Assembly: GCF_000744105.1 (NCBI RefSeq)
Contig: NZ_JQLH01000001.1
Span: 2,666,001 to 2,730,000 of the forward strand
Source of the DNA: Maribacter forsetii DSM 18668
GTDB taxonomy: Bacteria > Bacteroidota > Bacteroidia > Flavobacteriales > Flavobacteriaceae
DNA: 64,000 bases
Direction: 5' to 3'
Part shown: positions 24,714 through 34,078 of the stretch, in pieces
Numbering within the stretch: position 1 is the stretch's first letter
Layout: each line of letters begins with the position of its first letter
Program-made: the position numbers and the translations under genes
Notes under the pieces: model-generated
What the model was told of the DNA's origin: nothing
Databases searched by the model: none
The model's input: the letters and a program-made list of their open reading frames with translations, nothing else

Positions 24714-25367
24714 ATGTCTATAAAAGAAAACTTATTAGCCATTAAAGAAACCATTCCTGATACCGTAACCTTAGTTGCCGTATCTAAAACAAAACCAATG
24801 TCATTTATTCAGGAAGCTTATGATGAGGGGCAACGTGTTTTTGGAGAGAACAGGGTTCAAGAAATGACAGAAAAGTGGGAGAACCTACCAAAAGATATTG
24901 AATGGCATATGATCGGTCATTTACAGCGCAATAAAGTCAAATACATGGCTGAATACGTTTCTTTGGTTCATGGGGTTGACAGCCCAAGATTATTGGCAGA
25001 AATTAATAAACAAGCAGAAAAACACAATCGTACCATCTCATGTTTACTTCAGGTACATATTGCCGAAGAAGACACAAAATTCGGGTTTAATGAAGAAGAA
25101 TTACTTGAATTGGTAGCCAACGAAGAATTTAAGGCTTACAAAAATGTAAAGATTGTAGGTCTAATGGGCATGGCAACCTTTACTGATAATGACAATCAGG
25201 TTCGCAAGGAGTTCAGCGGTTTAAAATCACTTTATACAAAACTTTGTAATAACTATACCGATTTTACTACCCTCTCTATGGGTATGAGTGGTGATTATAA
25301 AATCGCAATTGAAGAAGGCAGTAACATGGTACGTATAGGAAGTAGTATCTTTGGATCTAGAAATTAA
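24714..25367 (+). CDS. YggS/PROSC family PLP-binding protein
   Basis: 217 residues of the single-domain PLP homeostasis family. The PLP Lys is in VAVSKTKPM (about residue 26), followed by FGENRVQEM and the block EWHMIGHLQRNKVKYM, then the C-terminal LSMGMSGDYKIAIEEGSNMVRIGSSIFG that binds phosphate. These proteins act in PLP balance and amino acid/keto acid metabolism. ATG at 24714. Part of the plus-strand run. Confidence 0.95.
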   Translation: MSIKENLLAIKETIPDTVTLVAVSKTKPMSFIQEAYDEGQRVFGENRVQEMTEKWENLPKDIEWHMIGHLQRNKVKYMAEYVSLVHGVDSPRLLAEINKQAEKHNRTISCLLQVHIAEEDTKFGFNEEELLELVANEEFKAYKNVKIVGLMGMATFTDNDNQVRKEFSGLKSLYTKLCNNYTDFTTLSMGMSGDYKIAIEEGSNMVRIGSSIFGSRN

Positions 25368-25407
25368 TATCTAAAACATTACTACCCCACAAATTATATT
25401 ATAATAC

Positions 25408-26775
25408 ATGTACGCAATTTTAGATATTGAAACTACCGGAGGAAAATTTAATGAAGAGGGAATCACCGAAATTGCTATTCACAAATTTGATGGACAAAAA
25501 GTAGTTGACAAATTCATTAGTTTAGTAAATCCGGAAAGGGATATACAACCATTTGTGGTTAAACTAACGGGCATTAATAGTAAAATGCTTAGAACGGCAC
25601 CTAAATTTTATGAGGTTGCCAAACGTATTATTGAGATTACGGAAGATACCGTAATCGTTGCCCATAATGCCCAGTTCGATTATAGAATTCTAAGAACCGA
25701 ATTTAGACGTTTAGGCTATAATTTTGAACGCAAAACCCTTTGCACCGTAGACCTATCTAAGCTTTTATTACCAGATGCGGAATCATACAGTTTAGGTAAA
25801 TTGGTACGATCCCTAGGTATACCGGTAAGTGATAGACACCGCGCTAATGGTGATGCTTTGGCAACTATAAAACTGTTTAAACTTTTGCTTGCCAAAGATT
25901 CTGAAAAAATAATCATTAAAGACACCATAAGAAAAGAAACCCAGGGTGAACTTTCTGAAAAACAATTGGATATTGTGCGGGACCTACCGAACAAAACCGG
26001 AGTCTTTTATATGCATAATAAAGATGGAGACATTATTCACCTTAGCAAAACAAGCGATATAAAAAAGAGGGTCAATCAGATATTCACCAAGACCAATGAT
26101 AAATCTAGAAAGTTAACCAAGGACACCAAAAAAGTTACTTTTGAACTTACGGGTAATGAACTTGTAGCTATTTTAAAGGAACATGAAGAACTTTTAAAAC
26201 TTAGACCTAAATACAGTAGCATTCCTAAAAAAAGAATGTATAGCCACGCTATTTGCAAAAGCGTAAACGAAAATGGTTATTTTTCTTTAGACATTAAACC
26301 TTATAGAGAATGTAAAGAGCCATTAGGGCTTTTTAACGGTGTATTCAGTGCTATGAATTATTTGTATAAAATTACCAAAGAATTTGGTCTGTGCGAAAAA
26401 GTAAACGGTATCAGTGAAGCTCGAAACAATTGTTCAGGCTATGATGATGGTAATTGTAAAGGCGCTTGTATAGATAAAGAAGACGTTGAAGAATATAATA
26501 AACGAGTTATAGCTGCAACTACACAAAACAGCATTAAAGCAAATAAAGTTGTTGTGGTTGACAAGGGTAGAGAAATTGGGGAACAAAGTGCTATTTTGCT
26601 TAAAAATGGTTCTTTAGTAGGATTCGGATTCTATGATCTGAACTATCAAATAAATAATATTCATATCTTAGAAAGTATAATTACACCAATGAACGGTACT
26701 CGTGATGCTAATTATCTTATTGAATCTTATCTGAGAAAGAAGCGGGTACTTAAAATAATTGAAATAAACGATTAG
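25408..26775 (+). CDS. DEDDh exonuclease fused to a GIY-YIG nuclease-like domain
   Basis: DnaQ-type proofreading-like exonuclease (1-160): Exo I with Asp6/Glu8 in LDIETTGG, Exo II with Asp91 in AHNAQFDYRIL, Exo III with His144 and Asp149 in HRANGDAL. A UvrC/Cho-like region (about 190-290) follows, joined by LPNKTGVFYMHNKDGDII. Its GIY motif is GVFY (198-201) but the YIG motif reads HLS (211-213), so nicking activity is doubtful, although the ELVAILKEHEELLKLRPKYS helix is kept. Such fusions are known in Bacteroidota and Actinobacteria and are assumed to work in DNA repair. ATG at 25408, one nt before the channel gene. Confidence 0.9.
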   Translation: MYAILDIETTGGKFNEEGITEIAIHKFDGQKVVDKFISLVNPERDIQPFVVKLTGINSKMLRTAPKFYEVAKRIIEITEDTVIVAHNAQFDYRILRTEFRRLGYNFERKTLCTVDLSKLLLPDAESYSLGKLVRSLGIPVSDRHRANGDALATIKLFKLLLAKDSEKIIIKDTIRKETQGELSEKQLDIVRDLPNKTGVFYMHNKDGDIIHLSKTSDIKKRVNQIFTKTNDKSRKLTKDTKKVTFELTGNELVAILKEHEELLKLRPKYSSIPKKRMYSHAICKSVNENGYFSLDIKPYRECKEPLGLFNGVFSAMNYLYKITKEFGLCEKVNGISEARNNCSGYDDGNCKGACIDKEDVEEYNKRVIAATTQNSIKANKVVVVDKGREIGEQSAILLKNGSLVGFGFYDLNYQINNIHILESIITPMNGTRDANYLIESYLRKKRVLKIIEIND

Positions 26776-26776
26776 T

Positions 26777-27637
26777 TTGAAGGAAGACGAAAAACTAGCA
26801 CCTTGGAAACATAAAATTCATGAAATAATTTATGAAGCAGATACCCCCATGGGTAAATTGTTCGATATTATTCTCTTCATAATTATCATTTTCAGTGTTA
26901 TTCTTATCATGCTAGAAAGTGTAAAAGCTATTGACGCTGAATACCATGAAATTCTATTTGTACTTGAATGGATCGTTACCATTTTCTTTACCATTGAATA
27001 CATAGCACGAATAATTTCTATAAGAAAACCTAGTGCCTATATATTTAGTTTTTACGGTATCATAGATTTCTTATCTACTATACCGTTATATATTTCCTAT
27101 ATTTTTGCTGGATCCCAAGTACTCTTAGCCGTACGCGCATTTAGGTTATTACGTGTTTTCCGTATTTTAAAACTTGCTCGTTTTCTAGGTGAAGCTTCTC
27201 AATTAAAAAGAGCATTAAAAGCGAGTAGAGCAAAAATTACCGTATTTCTATTTGCCGTACTTATCGCATCTGTTATGATGGGTACTCTAATGTATTTGGT
27301 AGAGGGTGATGAAGCAGGGTTTACAAGCATACCTACAAGCATATACTGGACCATTGTAACACTAACTACTGTTGGTTATGGTGATATTGCTCCTATAACA
27401 CCACAAGGGCAAGCAATTGCAACGATAATTATGCTATTAGGTTATGGTATCATTGCCGTACCAACAGGTATGGTTACTGCTGAATTCTCTAAACAAAATA
27501 GAGATGACACTTCTAATCTAAAAGAATCTGGGAGTTACGTTCATGTGAATACACAATGTTGCCCAACATGTAGCAAAGAAGGTCATAGAGATGATGCTAC
27601 TCATTGTTATAACTGTGGATCTATTTTAAATGAATAA
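26777..27637 (+). CDS. Voltage-gated potassium channel with C-terminal zinc ribbon
   Basis: Six-helix voltage-gated channel subunit. TTG start at 26777 directly after the previous stop. Helices at about 30-50, 60-80, 90-110, 120-136 (S4, with Arg/Lys every third residue: VRAFRLLRVFRILKLARF), 155-175 and 215-235. The selectivity filter is TTVGYGD (197-203). Most relatives end after the last helix or carry an RCK domain; here the tail has Cys261/262, Cys265, Cys277 and Cys280 as CPTC and CYNC, a zinc-ribbon or rubredoxin-like module. Could gate by zinc or redox state. The miaA start overlaps its end by 8 nt. Confidence 0.92.
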   Translation: MKEDEKLAPWKHKIHEIIYEADTPMGKLFDIILFIIIIFSVILIMLESVKAIDAEYHEILFVLEWIVTIFFTIEYIARIISIRKPSAYIFSFYGIIDFLSTIPLYISYIFAGSQVLLAVRAFRLLRVFRILKLARFLGEASQLKRALKASRAKITVFLFAVLIASVMMGTLMYLVEGDEAGFTSIPTSIYWTIVTLTTVGYGDIAPITPQGQAIATIIMLLGYGIIAVPTGMVTAEFSKQNRDDTSNLKESGSYVHVNTQCCPTCSKEGHRDDATHCYNCGSILNE

Positions 27638-28550
27638 AATTCTTATATCGGTAGTTGGACCAACAGCCATCGGGAAAACCAAATTGGCCATAATTTTAGC
27701 TCAACATTACAATACAGAAATTATATCAGCCGATTCTAGACAGTTTTTCAAAGAAATGAATATTGGTACTGCTGTACCAAGTTTAGACGAGCTATCTCAA
27801 GCAAAACACCATTTCATACAGCACAAAAGTATTACTGAACAATACACCGTGGGTGATTTTGAAAGAGAAGCCATTCAAAAACTATCCGATCTTTTTAAAG
27901 TTCATGATGTGGTAATTATGGTTGGTGGTAGTGGTCTGTATGTAAATGCCGTTACAGACGGACTAAACAACTTTCCTACTGTAGACCCATCGATTCGTGA
28001 ATATTTGAATACCGAATTGGCAGAAAATGGTATTGAAGCTCTACAAAAGAAGTTAAAACAATTAGACCCTACATATTTTGAAAAGGTAGATATTTATAAT
28101 CCCCAAAGAGTGATCAGGGCGTTAGAAGTTACCATTGGTAGCGGTACTCCCTATTCATCGTTCTTAAACAAACCAAAAGCAAAAAGAGCATTCAAGGTTT
28201 TATCCGTAGGGTTAAAAGCTGAGCGACCTTTGATCTATGAACGCATAAATCAACGTGTAGACCTTATGGTTGAAGCCGGACTTTTAGAAGAAGCCAAAAG
28301 CTTAGTTAATTACAAGGACTATAATGCTTTGCAAACTGTGGGCTACAAAGAACTTTTTAATTATTTTAATGATGAATGGACCTTAGAGTTCGCTATATCT
28401 GAAATAAAGAAAAATACACGAAGATTTGCTAAAAGACAACTGACTTGGTTTTTAAGAAACAAGGATACCAAATGGGTTGAGTATAATTATACACCTAAAA
28501 GTCTTTTACAAGAAATTGATAATGAAATTGTAAATTTAAAGCATGGTTAA
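27630..28550 (+). CDS. miaA: tRNA dimethylallyltransferase
   Basis: Transfers the dimethylallyl group from DMAPP to A37 of tRNAs that read UNN codons. Motifs: P-loop VGPTAIGKTKLAI (9-21), substrate block SADSRQFFKEMNIGTAVPS, GGSGLYVNA (about 111-119) and the tRNA-binding QTVGYKELF. 306 residues, complete. ATG at 27630 overlaps the channel gene and the next start overlaps its own stop, so these genes are translated as a coupled set. Confidence 0.97.
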   Translation: MNKILISVVGPTAIGKTKLAIILAQHYNTEIISADSRQFFKEMNIGTAVPSLDELSQAKHHFIQHKSITEQYTVGDFEREAIQKLSDLFKVHDVVIMVGGSGLYVNAVTDGLNNFPTVDPSIREYLNTELAENGIEALQKKLKQLDPTYFEKVDIYNPQRVIRALEVTIGSGTPYSSFLNKPKAKRAFKVLSVGLKAERPLIYERINQRVDLMVEAGLLEEAKSLVNYKDYNALQTVGYKELFNYFNDEWTLEFAISEIKKNTRRFAKRQLTWFLRNKDTKWVEYNYTPKSLLQEIDNEIVNLKHG

Positions 28551-29031
28551 AAAGCAAATCTTATTCTTAATGGGTGTTTCCGGTAGTGGCAAATCTACCA
28601 TTGGTCAACTGTTAGCAGAGAAATTACAATTTCCTTTTTTTGATGGTGATAGTTTTCATCCAGAAGCGAACGTGAAAAAAATGAGAGAAGGTCGTCCATT
28701 AAACGATAATGATCGCCAGGGTTGGCTAGAGAAACTTAATGAGGTAGGTATTGAAAATTTAGAGACTGGCGCTGTTATAGTTTGCTCTTCCCTTAAGGAA
28801 AAATACAGAACTATACTTGGCAAAAATTTAGAGAACAAACATCAATTTGTTTTTTTAGATGGTAGTTTTGAACTCATAGAAGCCCGACTAAACAAACGAG
28901 AAAACCATTACATGCCAAAAGGCTTGTTGCAATCTCAATTTGATGATCTTGAAACTCCAAAAGATGCACTTACAGTTTCTATAGATCAAACTCCCAATGA
29001 AATTGTAAAGGATATTATAGAAAAGTTATAA
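28543..29031 (+). CDS. Gluconokinase-like small-molecule kinase
   Basis: 162-residue P-loop kinase. GVSGSGKSTIG (11-21), DGDSFHPEANVKKMREGRPLNDNDRQGW (substrate/lid region of gluconate kinases) and VCSSLKEKYRTIL identify the GntK family, which phosphorylates D-gluconate with ATP. Other similar kinases exist, so the substrate is likely rather than proven. ATG at 28543; last gene of the run, followed by a terminator. Confidence 0.88.
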   Translation: MVKKQILFLMGVSGSGKSTIGQLLAEKLQFPFFDGDSFHPEANVKKMREGRPLNDNDRQGWLEKLNEVGIENLETGAVIVCSSLKEKYRTILGKNLENKHQFVFLDGSFELIEARLNKRENHYMPKGLLQSQFDDLETPKDALTVSIDQTPNEIVKDIIEKL

Positions 29032-29034
29032 AAC

Positions 29035-29063
29035 AAAAAAGCATCCCAGTAGGATGCTTTTTT
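29035..29063. terminator. Bidirectional factor-independent terminator
   Basis: Perfect 12-bp stem (29035-29046 with 29052-29063), core GCATCC/GGATGC, five-base loop, A-run and T-run on the two sides. It ends the plus-strand run and also the minus-strand regulator gene. Confidence 0.9.
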
Positions 29064-29082
29064 ATAATAGTTCTTAGTAAGA

Positions 29083-29796
29083 TTACTCTCCTTCAGTCTT
29101 TACAACCAAACGGAAACCTTCACCATGTATGTTCAATATTTCAACGGTATCATCAACCTTAAGATACTTACGTAGTTTAGCAATATAAACATCCATACTA
29201 CGAGATGTAAAGTAGTTATCATCTCTCCATATCTTAGTCAGCGCAAGCTCTCTTGGCATTAAATCATTTTCATGTAAAGCCAACAAACGCAATAGCTCAT
29301 TCTCTTTTGGAGAAAGCTTAATTGATTCCTCATCTTTATATTTCAAGAATCTTAATTTAGAATTCAAGTGAAAACCACCAATTGTAAATTCAAATTTCTT
29401 GCTATCCGCCAATCCGTTAGAAGCTTTTCTTTGAAGAATCGCTTTTAATTTCATAAGTAGAACTTCAGAATCAAAAGGCTTGTTCAAATAATCATCTGCA
29501 CCAGCTTTATATCCTTTAAGAACATCTTCCTTCATTGTTTTTGCCGTCAAAAAAACAATTGGAACATTCTCATTCTTTTCACGAATTTCTTTCGCTAACG
29601 TGAAACCGTCCTTATAAGGCATCATCACATCTAAAATACAGATATCATAATTATCTTTTTTGAACTTCTCAAATCCTTCCATTCCATTCTTGGCCAAAGT
29701 GACATCAAAATCATTCATTGACAAATAATCCTTCAATACAATCCCAAAATTTGGGTCATCCTCTACTAAAAGTATTTTCTTGTTTATTGTTTCCAT
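29083..29796 (-). CDS. OmpR-type response regulator
   Basis: 237-residue winged-helix response regulator. Receiver: Glu-Asp-Asp at 12-14, phospho-acceptor Asp56 in CILDVMMPYKDG, Thr in FLTAK and Lys in YLNKPFD. Winged-helix C-domain: LSPKENELLRLLALHEND, DNYFTSRSMDVYIAKLRKYL, GEGFRLVV. It is downstream of the kinase gene by 6 nt, a clear cognate pair. The pair resembles the RprX/RprY type of Bacteroidota from memory, but that name is not certain. Confidence 0.96.
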   Translation of the reverse strand: METINKKILLVEDDPNFGIVLKDYLSMNDFDVTLAKNGMEGFEKFKKDNYDICILDVMMPYKDGFTLAKEIREKNENVPIVFLTAKTMKEDVLKGYKAGADDYLNKPFDSEVLLMKLKAILQRKASNGLADSKKFEFTIGGFHLNSKLRFLKYKDEESIKLSPKENELLRLLALHENDLMPRELALTKIWRDDNYFTSRSMDVYIAKLRKYLKVDDTVEILNIHGEGFRLVVKTEGE

Positions 29797-29802
29797 ATAT
29801 TT

Positions 29803-31386
29803 TTATATTAACGGCAGTTTTATGTAAAATGTACTTCCTTTTCCTTTTTCACTTTCGGCATATACTTCGCCTTGGTGGTCTTCTACTATTTTTTTAACGT
29901 AAGACAATCCTAATCCATGTCCTTTAACGTTGTGCAAATCTCCTGTGTGCTCTCTATAGAATTTTTCAAATACTTTCTTGACCACAGCCTTGCTCATACC
30001 AGCACCTTGATCTTGCACTTTTATTATAATATAATTTTTAGCTCTTTCTGTAAATACATCAATTTTTGGTGCTTCTTCAGAATACTTGATTGCATTATCC
30101 AACATATTTACAATAACATTGGTAAAATGCATTTCATTAGCTAACACTTCACATCGTTCAGCATCTAAATGTGTATGTATATATCCGCCTCTATCATCAA
30201 CGATTAATTGAACGTGAGTAATAGCGTCTTCTATAATGTCGTGAACGTTAACCCTATCCTTACTAATATCAAGCTGATTTTTTTCAAGTTTAGAGATTCT
30301 TAATACATTTTCTACTTGAGCATGCATTCTTTTATTCTCATCTCTAATCATCTGTAAATAGCGCAAAACCTTTTCTTGATCGGTAATTATCTTAGGGTTT
30401 CTAATCGCTTCTACAGCAAGATTAATAGTCGCAATGGGAGTTTTAAACTCATGCGTCATATTATTAATGAAATCTGTTTTTATTTCAGATATCTGCTTTT
30501 GACGTATCAACTGATAAATTGCCCCTGCATAAGCTACCACTATGATAATGGTAAATAACAGCGAAAGAAGCGCCAGACCTAAAATGGACTGTACCAAGAA
30601 TCGTTTTTTCTTTGGAAAGGAAACTAACAAATCGAAATTTGAGACTCCTTCAAAATCTACAAACATGGGAGATTTATAGATGTTTGATTCTGCATATTTA
30701 AATTTGGAAGATTTCACCTTGGTCGGTAGACCATTGCTATACACTCCATACTCAAAAGCAATATCAACACCTCTGTTCTCCAATTCTCGTTGCAGCAACA
30801 ATTCAATTTCTTGCTTGGAAACACGCTTGTGAATAGGTACACGCTTTGCATGAACCATAAACATTTCTTCCATGGCAGCCTTTTCCATTTTGTTAAGACC
30901 CCCAATTTTTTCAATCCTTTGAATAGGATTAAAACGTGGCGTATTACTTTCTATATCAAAATCTGCCCTAAAAATCGAGGTAGTTCGTTTACTGGTAAAA
31001 TTTTTAATGATAGTGGTATCCGCACCATCACTACTATCAAAGAACGTAGACGAAATACCATAATCTTCTTCTAATATACCGTGTTCATACAGTAATATTT
31101 CATTAGAATTGATATCCCTATCAATAAAGAAAAAATTAGTCAGCTGAGCACCTTTTAGCTCTCCTCCAATACTATCCTTTGCATGTAAATACCTATCAAA
31201 GTAGTTTTTAGATTCCCTTTCGGTAATTTTATTGGTGACGCTGTTCAATGCTTCTGAAACACTGCTAGAGAATTGTTCTTCTCCACTATCTATGGATTTG
31301 CTAATCCAAAAACTTTGAACGAAAATCAGACCAATAAGTGAAAGGCTCATTAAAACCACTAAGAGCACAAATAACTTTTTGTTCAT
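29803..31386 (-). CDS. Sensor histidine kinase, HisKA type
   Basis: 527-residue membrane kinase. First membrane segment at about 5-27, a large periplasmic sensor region (28-263) with no named domain, and a second segment at about 264-290. The H box NNMTHEFKTPIATINLAVEA has phospho-acceptor His312; the N box is VIVNMLDNAIKYS, then QDQGAGMS and HGLGLSYVKKIVEDHQG. It has no HAMP domain, only a short link from the membrane to the H box. Operon partner of the OmpR-type regulator. ATG at 31386. Confidence 0.96.
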   Translation of the reverse strand: MNKKLFVLLVVLMSLSLIGLIFVQSFWISKSIDSGEEQFSSSVSEALNSVTNKITERESKNYFDRYLHAKDSIGGELKGAQLTNFFFIDRDINSNEILLYEHGILEEDYGISSTFFDSSDGADTTIIKNFTSKRTTSIFRADFDIESNTPRFNPIQRIEKIGGLNKMEKAAMEEMFMVHAKRVPIHKRVSKQEIELLLQRELENRGVDIAFEYGVYSNGLPTKVKSSKFKYAESNIYKSPMFVDFEGVSNFDLLVSFPKKKRFLVQSILGLALLSLLFTIIIVVAYAGAIYQLIRQKQISEIKTDFINNMTHEFKTPIATINLAVEAIRNPKIITDQEKVLRYLQMIRDENKRMHAQVENVLRISKLEKNQLDISKDRVNVHDIIEDAITHVQLIVDDRGGYIHTHLDAERCEVLANEMHFTNVIVNMLDNAIKYSEEAPKIDVFTERAKNYIIIKVQDQGAGMSKAVVKKVFEKFYREHTGDLHNVKGHGLGLSYVKKIVEDHQGEVYAESEKGKGSTFYIKLPLI

Positions 31387-31469
31387 TGGGTGTTAAAATT
31401 AAAGATTTAACAGTTAGAGGGTAGTACGTTTAACCTAACCTTAACAAAAATGTTAAAATTGCTAAATTA

Positions 31470-32054
31470 CTAACAGTCAGAGAGGATAGATGCGTGAACT
31501 TGTAGCACTTTTGACCTAGTTCTTTCTAAGTCAGTATTTTCAATTACATAATTGGCTAATTCTAATTTGGTTTCATCATCAAGTTGATTGTTCATACGTG
31601 CTTCAACCTGCTCTCTTGTAGTGTTATCCCTATCTAACACACGATTAATACGGACTTCTTTGGGAGCGGTTACTAATATGACATCATCATAGAGTTCTTG
31701 AGCCTTATTTTCAAACAACAAAGCTGTTTCTTGAATTACATAGTTTGCATCTTGATCATTTGACCAATCTATAAAATCTTGCCTCACCACAGGATGCACT
31801 ATATTATTGAGTTTTGCCAATAACTCTGTATCATTAAAAACTTTACCAGCTATATATGATTTGTTTAACGCACCATCCTTAAAAGCCTCTTCCCCTAATA
31901 ATGCAACTAATTGGTCATGTATAACTTTGGAAGTATTCATTAAGTATTTCGCACGTTGATCGGAATCATAAACCGGAACACCTAACTCTTTAAACATAGT
32001 AGCTACCGTAGATTTTCCGCTACCTATTCCACCTGTTAAACCTATTATCATCAT
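31470..32054 (-). CDS. coaE: Dephospho-CoA kinase
   Basis: Last step of coenzyme A synthesis: phosphorylates the 3'-hydroxyl of the ribose. P-loop GLTGGIGSGKSTVA (5-18), the acceptor region VYDSDQRAKYLM, and the C-terminal arginine-rich lid RTRSKV. 194 residues. Starts with two ATGs (32054 and 32051); the first is given. Overlaps the stop of the upstream YbbR-like gene, so the two are coupled. Confidence 0.96.
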   Translation of the reverse strand: MMIIGLTGGIGSGKSTVATMFKELGVPVYDSDQRAKYLMNTSKVIHDQLVALLGEEAFKDGALNKSYIAGKVFNDTELLAKLNNIVHPVVRQDFIDWSNDQDANYVIQETALLFENKAQELYDDVILVTAPKEVRINRVLDRDNTTREQVEARMNNQLDDETKLELANYVIENTDLERTRSKVLQVHASILSDC

Positions 32055-33016
32055 TCTCTTCGAAGTATAAATTCAACTTCATTTGTGCTGATTACAGCAT
32101 TGTTTAAACTTCTTGGATATTTCACCAATTTTACGGACAAGGTATTCTCGTTTTCTTTTGAGAGCGTAGCATAATCTGCCTCTACAGAAAAATCTCCTAT
32201 TTCCAATTCCTTCAAATGCTCTAAAGTACCCTGACACCGGACTTCAACTATTTCTGGAAAAGTACGAACCTTTACATTTTCTGGTAAATTGATTACCTGA
32301 ACAGGAACTTCTATTACTTGTTCAGAAAATTTAACCACCTTACCAGAGAGCCTAACTTTTTTATTTGAAAAAGTTGTTCCTTTTAATTGTTCCGGTAATT
32401 GTAAGGCGATTTCATTTGAGAATGAAGTATTTATATAATCAGACTTAAACAATGTCGTTCTAATTTGTTTTATAGTATCAATTTGACTTTTAGGACCTGA
32501 AATTTGAATTGAATCTGGCACTACTTCAATCTCCCCTTCCAGAATGTGGTTTGAAGCAAAGGTCATATCTACCATTACTTTTACTGGTACCTTCTTGGTT
32601 TCTAAAGATGTAAAGTCAAAATATATAGCATCACTATCAAAATCTGTAAGTATGCTATAATTATTAAGCTGAGATTCTAACTGAATTCTAATTTGATCCG
32701 ATGTTAAATAGTAGGCATCATCTTTATGCATCACCTTACTAACATCTAACTTTACCTGCTTGGGTTTTAATTCATATCCTAAAAATTGAAATCCAGCTGC
32801 TTGAAGACGTACTTCAATTTCATCTTTTGGAGTATTTGCCAATAAGAATTCGTCCGGAACATTTACATATTCCACTTGAAAAGTAGTGTTATTTGTATAG
32901 GTAAGCGATAACTTATTAATTAACCAAGCGAGTGAAGCACACAACAAGAACACAAGAAAGACTTTTACCTTTCTTTTCTTTAGTCCTGTTTTTATCCACT
33001 CTACTAAACGTTCCAT
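32051..33016 (-). CDS. YbbR-like domain protein
   Basis: 321 residues with a short cytoplasmic start and one membrane anchor (about 18-37, VFLVFLLCASLAWLINKL), then three to four tandem YbbR-type beta domains in the periplasm (repeat segments such as VPDEFLLANTPKDEIEV and VPDSIQISGPKSQI). In Firmicutes YbbR/CdaR binds a diadenylate cyclase, but the partner here is not seen, so only the fold is safe. The ATG at 33016 is used rather than TTG 33019; its stop overlaps coaE. Confidence 0.9.
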   Translation of the reverse strand: MERLVEWIKTGLKKRKVKVFLVFLLCASLAWLINKLSLTYTNNTTFQVEYVNVPDEFLLANTPKDEIEVRLQAAGFQFLGYELKPKQVKLDVSKVMHKDDAYYLTSDQIRIQLESQLNNYSILTDFDSDAIYFDFTSLETKKVPVKVMVDMTFASNHILEGEIEVVPDSIQISGPKSQIDTIKQIRTTLFKSDYINTSFSNEIALQLPEQLKGTTFSNKKVRLSGKVVKFSEQVIEVPVQVINLPENVKVRTFPEIVEVRCQGTLEHLKELEIGDFSVEADYATLSKENENTLSVKLVKYPRSLNNAVISTNEVEFILRRE

Positions 33017-34023
33017 CAATTCACTCTAAAAAATAATTTGGGAAAAATTTCCTCTGGCTTTTTATTTGAAGAATTAATATACAAGGTTGATTTTAAAAAT
33101 CCGTATCCATATCCAAAAAATTGTATCGCTGTTGCCACCAGTGATAAAAATGCCACTTTTAAATTACGAGTTTTTAAAAGCGCATCTATAAACAAAACTA
33201 AAAAGTATGTTGAATATATAAACCACGGAATTTTGAAACCTACTAATGCCAATAATACCGAAACCACAAATCCTAAACAAAATACAGTTGGAAACCAATA
33301 GGTAATCTTCTTGGTCTCCGGATGCCATTTATTTAATATAGGGCGTACCATACCAAATTTATTCACCTGAATATAAAATTTGTTCCAGTCTATTCGCCTT
33401 TTATGATACACAAATGCTTCTGAAATCAATTTAGTTCTATACCCTTTATTCCAAATGCGTATGGTTAGATCCGGATCTTCACCGGGGTGAATATTTCCAT
33501 AACCGCCCACTGTACTAAAAGCTTCTTTAGAAATACCCATATTAAAGCTTCTGGGCTGAAATTTATCTACTGATTTCTTACCACCACGAATTCCTCCTGT
33601 GGTCAAAAAAGAAGTCATAGCATAGTTAATTGCTTTTTGAACTGTAGAAAAAGATTCATGTGCCGCATCCGGACCACCATAACAATGAACAAAATCTTCT
33701 TGCAAACTCTTTTCTGCAGCCACAAGATACTGTGGTGGTAAAATACAATCAGAATCCAATACTATAAAGTAATTGCCTTTTGCCCTAGCCATACCGTAAT
33801 TCCGAGAATCTCCAGGACCAGAATTTGGCTTCTTGTAATATGAAATAGCTAGATCATCTACATACTCACCTATGACTTCTTCAGATGAAATAGTAGAACC
33901 GTCTTCGACGATAACCACCTCAAAAGTTTTGTCATAGGTTTGTAAACGTAGACTATCCAACAGTTCCTTAATTTCGTTGGGTCTATTGTATACGGGAATG
34001 ATAAAAGAAAACGACAAGTCCAT
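33016..34023 (-). CDS. Family 2 glycosyltransferase with membrane C-terminus
   Basis: The ATG at 34023 gives FIIPVYNRPNEIKELLDSL (6-24), the nucleotide-sugar site; the TTG at 34053 would add ten non-conserved residues. The DxD-like metal site is IVLDSDC (about 96-102). A later block (EDPDLTIRIWNKGYR) is the acceptor/ED motif. Two or three membrane helices lie near 245-300. Inverting transfer of a sugar to a lipid or surface polysaccharide is expected. The stop overlaps the YbbR-like start by 1-3 nt. About 335 residues. Confidence 0.93.
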   Translation of the reverse strand: MDLSFSFIIPVYNRPNEIKELLDSLRLQTYDKTFEVVIVEDGSTISSEEVIGEYVDDLAISYYKKPNSGPGDSRNYGMARAKGNYFIVLDSDCILPPQYLVAAEKSLQEDFVHCYGGPDAAHESFSTVQKAINYAMTSFLTTGGIRGGKKSVDKFQPRSFNMGISKEAFSTVGGYGNIHPGEDPDLTIRIWNKGYRTKLISEAFVYHKRRIDWNKFYIQVNKFGMVRPILNKWHPETKKITYWFPTVFCLGFVVSVLLALVGFKIPWFIYSTYFLVLFIDALLKTRNLKVAFLSLVATAIQFFGYGYGFLKSTLYINSSNKKPEEIFPKLFFRVN

Positions 34024-34078
34024 TTTTACGCTCCTTAAATGAATAGGCTCCAATAAAATTGGAATATTAAAATCTTGA

